A stretch of DNA of 34,962 nucleotides from a virus, in the IMG/VR virus record IMGVR_UViG_3300012917_000030, positions 1 through 34,962 of that record, one strand, 5' to 3'. The translations under genes and the position numbers were made by a program. Shown here one piece after another: positions 30,040 to 34,962 of the stretch; the first letter of the stretch is position 1, and the number at the start of each line of letters is the position of its first letter. The notes beneath the pieces are model-generated. The model made no database searches, was not told where the DNA came from, and saw only the letters and a list, made by a program, of their open reading frames with translations.

Positions 30040-30320
30040 TGCTGCACCCATGCCGTGCCGTTGCAGTAGACCCCTTGATGAGTCGCGCCGGAGCCGGTCA
30101 CCGCGCCGTTGTAGGCCACCGCAGTCGCTTGATCAGACACACCCCAGGTCAGCCCCTCATTGCCCGTATTACACGTCGGCAGGTTCGCCACGACCGTGAC
30201 GGGTACCTTGTTCGGCGCGGTGTTCGTGCCGGTCGGTTGCGCCATGGCAAGCCATACGCCGCCAAATAAAAGCGTCCCGATAGCGAACCATGCGAGAAGT
30301 TTCGACAAGAGATCGTTCAT
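30036..30320 (-). CDS. Signal-anchored small beta protein with DPTGTN-like motif
   Basis: The 94-residue product begins with a strong hydrophobic N-terminal segment (LLSKLLAWFAIGTLLFGGVW), followed by AMAQPTGTN, a plausible signal-peptidase site after Ala-Met-Ala. The rest is a small domain: TCNTGNEGLTWGVSDQATAV, AYNGAVTGSGATHQGVYCNG and a terminal TAWVQQ, a short 'VYC-x-G-x-W' motif I associate with phage surface proteins. An exported signal on a small phage structural-type protein is unusual. An internal ATG at the Met of AMAQPTG could give a soluble form, but it lacks a clear ribosome-binding site. Confidence 0.6.
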   Translation of the reverse strand: MNDLLSKLLAWFAIGTLLFGGVWLAMAQPTGTNTAPNKVPVTVVANLPTCNTGNEGLTWGVSDQATAVAYNGAVTGSGATHQGVYCNGTAWVQQ

Positions 30321-31210
30321 TGTCCGCTGATCCCCGCTTCCATCCAGGCCCCGCGTACGGACCCGGTATTCGTCGCTGCGGAGATTATCACCAACCGGAT
30401 TGCCGCGACAGGGTCGTTGATCGAGCCGTCCTGAGACACCGTGATGTTGTTCAGCGTCGGGTGGTTGAAGGGTTGCGGGAACAGAACGCCGGCCGGCAGA
30501 TTGTTCGGGTCATCGTAGGTGTACTGCCAGCCCCAAGTAAGCGTTCCCGTCACGACCCCAGCCAACTCAATATTGAACGGCTCGGCATGCCAGTTAACGC
30601 CGAGCCAGGGCGTCGCAGCGACGACAATGCCGGCAGAAAAGTTCGTCGTCGTGCCGATGGTGATCGTGCTTGCCACCGACCCGGTGTGGGTGACGCTAGT
30701 GATCGTCTTGAAATCCAGGTTCGACAGGGCGCTGACGGCGCCGCCCGCGAAGGTGTCGCTGATCGGCACGCCGTTGTCGCCAGCACCGTTGATCGTGAAG
30801 GTGATGCCGGCGTCGCTCGCTCCCGAAGTGATGAGGATTCGGCGCTGGGTATCAAGAGTGGCAACACCACCAATCACGATGGTATCGCCGCTGCCCACGC
30901 CCGCCCCGCCCACGGGCTGGCTAAGAATGACCTTGCTGTTCGTCGCGTCGACCCCAAGCACCGTCGTACCGGACGGAATCACAGCCGCAGTGCTGTCGGT
31001 AATGGCCGACCCGGCGACGATGCCGGTCACCGTAGTCAGCGCCAGGACCAAACTCCCCGCCGCAGCAATAGCGGTGGTCGTAGTCGACACGCGATTGGAG
31101 GTGGTGCCGTTCAGGATAATCGCACCGCCGGCCGGCGACTGCGACAAGGCGATGTTGTTGGCCGCGCCCGCCGTCAGTGGGCCTTTGGTGACTGAATGCG
31201 GAATGCCCAT
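30317..31210 (-). CDS. Structural protein sharing a domain with the 414-residue protein
   Basis: This is a 297-residue protein. Residues about 1-120 form a low-complexity Thr/Val/Ala-rich beta region. Residues 122-190 (QRRILITSGASDAGITFTIN, then GVPISDTFAGG and FKTITSVTHTG) align with residues 239-320 of the large structural protein encoded upstream (ARNIQLTGVAS, GVPMSETITVG, FKYL). The C-terminal part ends with AAIRLVIISAATNTGSVRGA. The shared domain suggests both coat or decorate the same capsid lattice. The ATG overlaps the following gene's end region by four bases. Confidence 0.62.
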   Translation of the reverse strand: MGIPHSVTKGPLTAGAANNIALSQSPAGGAIILNGTTSNRVSTTTTAIAAAGSLVLALTTVTGIVAGSAITDSTAAVIPSGTTVLGVDATNSKVILSQPVGGAGVGSGDTIVIGGVATLDTQRRILITSGASDAGITFTINGAGDNGVPISDTFAGGAVSALSNLDFKTITSVTHTGSVASTITIGTTTNFSAGIVVAATPWLGVNWHAEPFNIELAGVVTGTLTWGWQYTYDDPNNLPAGVLFPQPFNHPTLNNITVSQDGSINDPVAAIRLVIISAATNTGSVRGAWMEAGISGQ

Positions 31211-31468
31211 CTAATGGTGCCCCTTGATGCCGCCGCGGTGTCGGCGATCGAGCCGGTGCCGGAGGGCCTTACCCTCAACGACAGCTCCGCCCTTCTTTAC
31301 GCTCATGCCGGGGAATTTGCGACGCGCCTTGGCCCTGAGCCTGGACATCAGCCCGGTGTCGCCCGGATGGTGCATCTTCGCGAAGCCGAGCGCACTGGTG
31401 ACGTGCTGCCGATCCATCATCGGATACGGCTCTTTGCTCTTGCGCTGGGACATTGGCGGTAGGCGCAT
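31211..31468 (-). CDS. Small basic His/Gly protein, paralogue of the His-rich protein
   Basis: An AAGGGG site about eight bases before the ATG supports the start. The 85-residue protein is very basic (MRLPPMSQRKSKEPYPMMDR, LMSRLRAKARRKFPGMS). It ends with KKGGAVVEGKALRHRLDRRH followed by RGGIKGHH, which aligns with the tail of the 127-residue His-rich protein just upstream. The pair probably arose by duplication. Strong positive charge suggests binding of DNA or of acidic virion surfaces. No family is recognised. Confidence 0.6.
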   Translation of the reverse strand: MRLPPMSQRKSKEPYPMMDRQHVTSALGFAKMHHPGDTGLMSRLRAKARRKFPGMSVKKGGAVVEGKALRHRLDRRHRGGIKGHH

Positions 31469-31545
31469 GGTCGTACCCCTTGGTCAGGTGACGGCCATGG
31501 CTCCGTGCGCGATCCTGGACCGCCTATCGAAGGCCTGGAGGGCCT

Positions 31546-31929
31546 TTAGACCGGACTCATCCCGCCCTGCTGGTGCTTGGGCTGTTTGCCAGCATGATCA
31601 GAGGCGTGGTGCGCAGACGAAAGTGGAGAATGATCTGAGCCTACGCGGCCGCCAGCCTTGCGGTGGTGCCGGTCCATCTTGTGCTTGCTATGCTTGCCCT
31701 CGACGTGGCCGCCATGCTTGCGCTTGTGGCGATGAACCTTGCCGCCGTGCTTCGCGCCGATCGTCCCGCTCTTCTCTTCGGCCTCTTTCTCGACCTCGGG
31801 ATTGCCGCCAGCTTCCATGATCTCGCCGCCGCCGGCCTTATGGTGCTTATGGTGAGCCTTGCCACCATGCTTGCGGTGATCGCGCGGATGGTGCGCGGCA
31901 CCCCGGTGCTCGTGAGTCCTGCCTCGCAT
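31546..31929 (-). CDS. His/Lys/Gly-rich low-complexity protein, 127 residues
   Basis: About two dozen of 127 residues are His, with many Lys and Gly. Motifs recur: KHGGKAHHKHHK, KHGGKVHRHKRKHGGHVEGK, DRHHRKAGGRV. A short acidic segment (NPEVEKEAEEKSGTIG) interrupts. A CGGAGGG site lies about eight bases upstream of the ATG. Such composition would bind metal ions, nucleic acid or membranes; a packaged DNA-condensing protein is one possibility. The reverse strand also holds an open frame here, but the ribosome-binding site, operon direction and paralogy to the next gene favour this frame. Confidence 0.65.
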   Translation of the reverse strand: MRGRTHEHRGAAHHPRDHRKHGGKAHHKHHKAGGGEIMEAGGNPEVEKEAEEKSGTIGAKHGGKVHRHKRKHGGHVEGKHSKHKMDRHHRKAGGRVGSDHSPLSSAHHASDHAGKQPKHQQGGMSPV

Positions 31930-31944
31930 AGCGATGGCCCTCCG

Positions 31945-33189
31945 TTACTGGTTAAACTGCGGCTGTCCGAACAGCGGCACGGCATTCAGTGGTGTGCCTG
32001 ATATATCATCGATCAGGCGGATCGTCATAGCCAGCGTTATGCGCTTGGTGCCATCCAAGGCAGCACCGATTGTGGCCAAGGTGCCGGCATTGACGGTCCC
32101 GCGCACGTCACCAGTCGTCGCGGTAGCGGGATTTGTGGTGTCGGCAGTAAGCCAGCCAGTGCTCGTGACCGCAAAACCGCCATTGTAGAAAATCTGCATA
32201 TACTCCCAGAATAGAGAGCGCAGATTGATGCCAACTACGTTGCCCGGTCCGGCACTGTAATTGTGAGCATCAGCGAATTGCGGAACAATGCCGCCGGTAG
32301 CGTTGGTGTTGCCGGTCGCCAGATACTTGAAAGCCTTCTTGCCCTGGACTGTATTGACGCCAGCTCCGACCGTGATCGTTTCGGACATCGGGACACCATA
32401 GATGTCCCAACCGCGCACAATGAAAGCACCGCCGGTACCAGACGCAACACCGGTCAGCTGGATATTTCGCGCGAGGCCTTCGTTCGGGTTGAAGAGGCGC
32501 GCAAGCCCGGCGGTGAGATAAGGATCGACGCCGCTCGGAGAGATGTTGGGCTCGGAATAACCTCCGGCAGTCAGATTGGTGGAACCGATCGGCGCGGCCG
32601 TCAAAGTCGCAAGTGATACCGGCAAGACTGTGATCGATGTCGCGGACGCGATGGTCTTGACCTGCGTAAACAGGCTGGCAGTCTTGCCGGAGTTGCCTGC
32701 ACCACCGATACAAATCCATTGTCCGGGCTGGAAGATGGTCGCATCGGAGATGTTGCTGACGGTGCCTGAGCCGGCGGTGATGTTGCCGGTCGTAAAGCCA
32801 AAGTCGAGCGCTAGGGCGCTCACTACCGCCGTGGCACTCTTCTGGAAAGGCACCAGAGACACTGGGGCGAGGGACGGCACGTTTTGCGCCGACCCGCCAG
32901 GAGCGACGGTGGTCAGCGTCATCGGTGTACCGTTGACCGCATTCGCTAGGGCGGCGATCGAAGCGGTGGCCGAGCTGGATGGAATAGTGTCGACCGTCAC
33001 CACGAACGGCGAGTTCAGGAACGCCGCTACACGTCCCGGCGCCTTGCCGTCCTTGTTGGTCGGGAACCAGCGAATATCAGGAAATGCATTGGCCTGATAT
33101 TCAAGACCCGGACCATCCTCGCCCTCGACACGCGCATCCAACAGAGAGCCGGCCGAGTATGCGGGGCCACGAAAAGCAGTTTGTGACAT
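31945..33189 (-). CDS. Large capsid-associated structural protein, 414 residues
   Basis: A GGAG site eight bases before the ATG supports the start. The N-terminus reads SQTAFRGPAYSAGSLLDARV, followed by a Thr/Ala-rich beta region. Residues 239-320 hold the domain shared with the 297-residue protein (LARNIQLTGVAS, FIVRGWDIYGVPMSETITVG, FKYL, then AGPGNVVGINLRSLFWEYM). The C-terminus ends with ITLAMTIRLIDDISGTPLN. No enzyme motif is seen. Directly following the capsid gene, it is most likely a decoration or accessory head protein, though a head fibre is possible. Confidence 0.65.
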   Translation of the reverse strand: MSQTAFRGPAYSAGSLLDARVEGEDGPGLEYQANAFPDIRWFPTNKDGKAPGRVAAFLNSPFVVTVDTIPSSSATASIAALANAVNGTPMTLTTVAPGGSAQNVPSLAPVSLVPFQKSATAVVSALALDFGFTTGNITAGSGTVSNISDATIFQPGQWICIGGAGNSGKTASLFTQVKTIASATSITVLPVSLATLTAAPIGSTNLTAGGYSEPNISPSGVDPYLTAGLARLFNPNEGLARNIQLTGVASGTGGAFIVRGWDIYGVPMSETITVGAGVNTVQGKKAFKYLATGNTNATGGIVPQFADAHNYSAGPGNVVGINLRSLFWEYMQIFYNGGFAVTSTGWLTADTTNPATATTGDVRGTVNAGTLATIGAALDGTKRITLAMTIRLIDDISGTPLNAVPLFGQPQFNQ

Positions 33190-33218
33190 TACGGCGCTCC
33201 GAATTTAGACATGTTTAT

Positions 33219-33245
33219 CCCGACGACTAAATTTAGTTGGTCGGG
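33219..33245 (-). other. Stem-loop overlapping the end of the capsid gene
   Basis: On the minus strand, CCCGAC and GTCGGG arms (33240-33245 and 33219-33224) flank a central CTAAATTTAG palindrome that contains the capsid gene's TAA stop codon (33233-33235). No T-run follows. Structures after major capsid genes often stabilise or attenuate the abundant mRNA; that role here is inferred. Confidence 0.5.
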
Positions 33246-34147
33246 AACGAGCAGTACAAGCACCGCGGGTCATTATACGCGAATGTATACCTCTCATACC
33301 CCTTGACAAGGAGATTGTCGGTCACGTTGTCCACCCACATATCCATTTCGAAGGGTATACGAAGGATATGTATTAGACCTTCGATATTGGTCTTGAGGAA
33401 CCACGCAAACGGCGAGGTCAGGAAGTCGAGAGCGATGTAGCCTTCCGGCAACCCTCCCGCAGTCGACAGGATGGCATTGACATCATTATCGGCCGTTCCG
33501 GGCCGTAGCTCCGTCTTCAGAAGCCTAATAGCCACGGGCTCAAGTGCGGGCGGCACGATGAGCTGCCGAGCACGCGCCAGTATCTTGACGTTGCGCTCAT
33601 TGACGAAGGTAGTGCGGACGTTGACCTGCCCCTGCAGCAGCGACGCCTCGTTGAGCGAGAGGTCGACGGAGAAGCGGTTTGCCCAGGTCGCGCCATCCAC
33701 CGGATGGACGGTCGATGCGAGTGGTACACCATCGCCGCCCAATCCGGCGATAACCACAGTCGCAGTATTGAGGACGTTCGCGCCTTGAATTTCTTTAAAT
33801 TGCGCGAAAACTTCCTGCATTTTGAGGTTGGTCGGGTTGAACTGGGCCCGATACAAGTTGTCGTCGATGGCTTTTCTGGTCATCGCATAACCGAGCGCGA
33901 CCTCAAAAGCTTCGATGTTCCAGTTCCAGCGCTCACCAGCCTCGTTGTCGAACTGGGTGGCCGCGCCTTCGGTCTTGAGGAACGGCAAGCCCAGGAAGGC
34001 CATCTGCGTCGAGCGCTCGACGGCCATGTTGGACTTGCGTGTCTTGTAAATCTTGTCCCACTGCCGTGGGATCATGTCGTACGAACCGCGGACATCGAAG
34101 AGGCCCGGGAGCAGTTCGTTGCGGAGAGCGCCTAATGCGATGGGCAT
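33233..34147 (-). CDS. Putative major capsid protein
   Basis: The 304-residue protein has the patterns of an HK97-type coat protein of the Mu gpT-related kind. QRTA-like openings are replaced by RQWDKIYKTRKSNMAVERST; then comes AATQFDNEAGERWNWNIEAFE followed by VALGYAMTRKAIDDNLYRAQF, the E-loop/spine-helix style segment. Next comes QFKEIQGANVLNTATVVIAG, VHPVDGATWANRF and RARQLIVPPALEPVAIRLL, and the C-terminus has DFLTSPFAWFLKTNIEGLIHI. Size and position at the head of the structural operon fit. No protease or scaffold domain is fused to it; a separate scaffold is presumably upstream of the window. The identification is by fold pattern, not a search. Confidence 0.75.
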   Translation of the reverse strand: MPIALGALRNELLPGLFDVRGSYDMIPRQWDKIYKTRKSNMAVERSTQMAFLGLPFLKTEGAATQFDNEAGERWNWNIEAFEVALGYAMTRKAIDDNLYRAQFNPTNLKMQEVFAQFKEIQGANVLNTATVVIAGLGGDGVPLASTVHPVDGATWANRFSVDLSLNEASLLQGQVNVRTTFVNERNVKILARARQLIVPPALEPVAIRLLKTELRPGTADNDVNAILSTAGGLPEGYIALDFLTSPFAWFLKTNIEGLIHILRIPFEMDMWVDNVTDNLLVKGYERYTFAYNDPRCLYCSFPTN

Positions 34148-34161
34148 GTGTCAGCGCTCCC

Positions 34162-34815
34162 TTACAAGCTGGTCAGCTGTTTGAACGACACGCTGTTAAA
34201 CGTGACGATCGCCCAGTTGAAATTGGTGGAATTGTCGGCGCCGTTCGGGCTTGTCGCGCCCAAGACTGGCGCGTTAGGGACCACATCGTCCGAGTAGAGT
34301 TTGTAGATGCGGAACGGCAGCGTCGCCGTTGTGGTGATGCTGCTTGACTTCAGCAGCGCACCGCTCAGCTGCGCGATGGTGTTACCCTGCCCCGTCGTGG
34401 GCGTTGCGCTGCCTCCTGTCGCGATGGTGAAATCGATGTTGCGGTCAACGTTCGCCAGCACGATCGGCGAACCATCGCAGGCTGCCAGGAACATCGCACC
34501 GACCGTGTCGATGACGAAAGCATCGACGTCGAACTGCGCGTCCGAGCCCGGCCAATAGTTGGACCGAACCTTTTTCTGCTGCGAGACGGAGAAGTACTCG
34601 CAATGAGAAAAGACCCCGCTGAAGAGGCCGGAGGCTGGGGTCGTGATGCCCTGCTGGATGTACCCAGTCGTGGCGACGTCCTGGATCGGGTCGCCGTGGA
34701 AAACGGGATTGGTATTGCCGAGGGCGATCTTACGGCGCCGCAACCCGTAGGTCGGGGCAGCACCTTCGACATATCCGACATGGCGGAAGCCGAAAGCTAC
34801 GGCGATATTTGCCAT
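34162..34815 (-). CDS. Beta-rich virion protein preceding the capsid gene
   Basis: This is a 217-residue protein with an AAGGGAG ribosome-binding site about ten bases upstream. The sequence has LRRRKIALGNTNPVFHGDPI, GVFSHCEYFSVSQQKKVRSN, YWPGSDAQFDVDAFVIDTVG and AMFLAACDGSPIVLANVDRN. The pattern 'G-V-F-x-x-x-x-Y ... YW-x-G ... A-x-V-x-D-x-x-x-x-F' resembles structural proteins that accompany capsid proteins in podoviruses. It may decorate the capsid. No membrane span or catalytic motif is present. It is the first complete gene of the window in transcription order and is followed 14 bases later by the capsid gene. Confidence 0.6.
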   Translation of the reverse strand: MANIAVAFGFRHVGYVEGAAPTYGLRRRKIALGNTNPVFHGDPIQDVATTGYIQQGITTPASGLFSGVFSHCEYFSVSQQKKVRSNYWPGSDAQFDVDAFVIDTVGAMFLAACDGSPIVLANVDRNIDFTIATGGSATPTTGQGNTIAQLSGALLKSSSITTTATLPFRIYKLYSDDVVPNAPVLGATSPNGADNSTNFNWAIVTFNSVSFKQLTSL

Positions 34816-34891
34816 AAGGGCAAATCTCCCTTCTGAGGTGGAGATCAGGTACCCTTAGGCAAGCGCTGCGGTCGGACGAACCTGGGGTTCT

Positions 34892-34927
34892 CGAATTGCG
34901 GCGGAGGCGCTCCTGCTCGGCAATTCG
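34892..34927 (-). promoter_or_regulatory. Stem-loop in the leader of the capsid operon
   Basis: The 147-base spacer 34,816-34,962 holds an eight-base inverted repeat (CGAATTGC / GCAATTCG; arms 34,892-34,899 and 34,920-34,927). Inside the loop is a smaller hairpin (GGAG-GCG-CTCC). It lies about 77 bases upstream of the first start codon and has no T-run, so it may be a leader RNA structure or protein-binding site. No convincing -35/-10 promoter pair was found in the spacer. Confidence 0.4.
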
Positions 34928-34939
34928 CTGTAATTGCTA

Positions 34940-34962
34940 TTGGTATGAGAAAAAAGGGCCGG
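34940..34962 (-). terminator. Probable downstream half of an intrinsic terminator at the window edge
   Basis: On the minus strand the window opens CCGGCCC followed by six T residues. This looks like the closing arm and T-run of a Rho-independent terminator whose first arm lies beyond the edge, much like the complete terminator at 328-361. If so, the capsid operon would need its own promoter downstream of it. Confidence 0.4.

Noticed and set aside
30290-31195. 301-codon open frame on the plus strand
   Set aside because: It lies opposite the 297-residue structural gene, has a biased Arg/Asp/Gly-rich composition typical of reverse-strand shadows, and runs against an otherwise uniformly minus-strand operon.
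33189-33212. Seven-codon ORF (MSKFGAP) ending in TAATG at the 414-residue gene start
   Set aside because: It could be a leader peptide for coupling, but it has no clear ribosome-binding site of its own and such short frames occur by chance.
1-34962. Search for CRISPR arrays, tRNA genes, insertion sequences and integrase/attachment sites
   Set aside because: No regularly spaced direct repeats, cloverleaf-like segments, transposase or recombinase frames were recognised. The repeats present are in-frame protein repeats.

Overview
The window looks like the late (structural and lysis) half of a short-tailed, podovirus-type phage or prophage. Every convincing gene lies on the minus strand, so transcription runs from about position 34,900 down to 1. 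The host is probably an alphaproteobacterium of the Hyphomicrobiales (Bradyrhizobium-like). This is inferred from the GC-rich sequence, from a phage-borne outer-membrane barrel of the Omp25/Omp31 type typical of that order, and from an endolysin of a style I associate with that group. Terminase, portal, replication genes and integrase are absent and presumably lie outside the window.

Layout in transcription order. (1) Head block, 34,815-31,211: a beta-rich virion protein, the putative major capsid protein, a large structural protein, and two small basic, His/Gly-rich paralogues. (2) Decoration/fibre block, 31,210-22,633: many small beta-rich proteins, a coiled-coil protein, tiny translationally coupled ORFs, and a 740-residue beta-helix tailspike candidate. 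(3) A 401-residue protein built almost wholly of 33-36-residue repeats (22,609-21,404). (4) Neck/tail block, 21,387-15,009: two adaptor-like proteins, zinc-ribbon proteins, a gp12/gp10-type tail nozzle, and a second pectate-lyase-like tailspike with a small partner. (5) Accessory cassette, 14,999-12,701: a DUF6496-like protein, a small Cys-motif nuclease-like protein, a 53-residue four-Cys protein, a GNAT-like protein and an HNH-AP2 endonuclease. (6) Ejection/polyvalent block, 12,641-2,800: a lysozyme-containing internal protein, a 1762-residue polyvalent protein, and a pyrophosphatase-domain protein. (7) Tail collar fibre, endolysin, outer-membrane barrel, a strong terminator, a holin-like protein, and a truncated ORF at the left edge.

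The genes are packed with ATGA or TGATG overlaps at many junctions, so most are probably expressed from one long late transcript by translational coupling. Five ORFs of 50-58 codons (at 13,823, 15,009, 18,993, 27,920 and 29,872) fit exactly between neighbours in this way. The functional picture is a virion that recognises surface polysaccharide with two unrelated spikes, opens the wall with a virion lysozyme, ejects large multidomain proteins that may act inside the host, and then lyses it with an endolysin and holin.

The most unusual elements are the tandem-repeat protein, the 1762-residue protein (ParB-like domain, an internal Tat-like motif, a four-Cys motif and a duplicated linker), the phage-borne outer-membrane barrel, and the His-rich paralogue pair. 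All functional calls come from reading the sequence; no database search was run.
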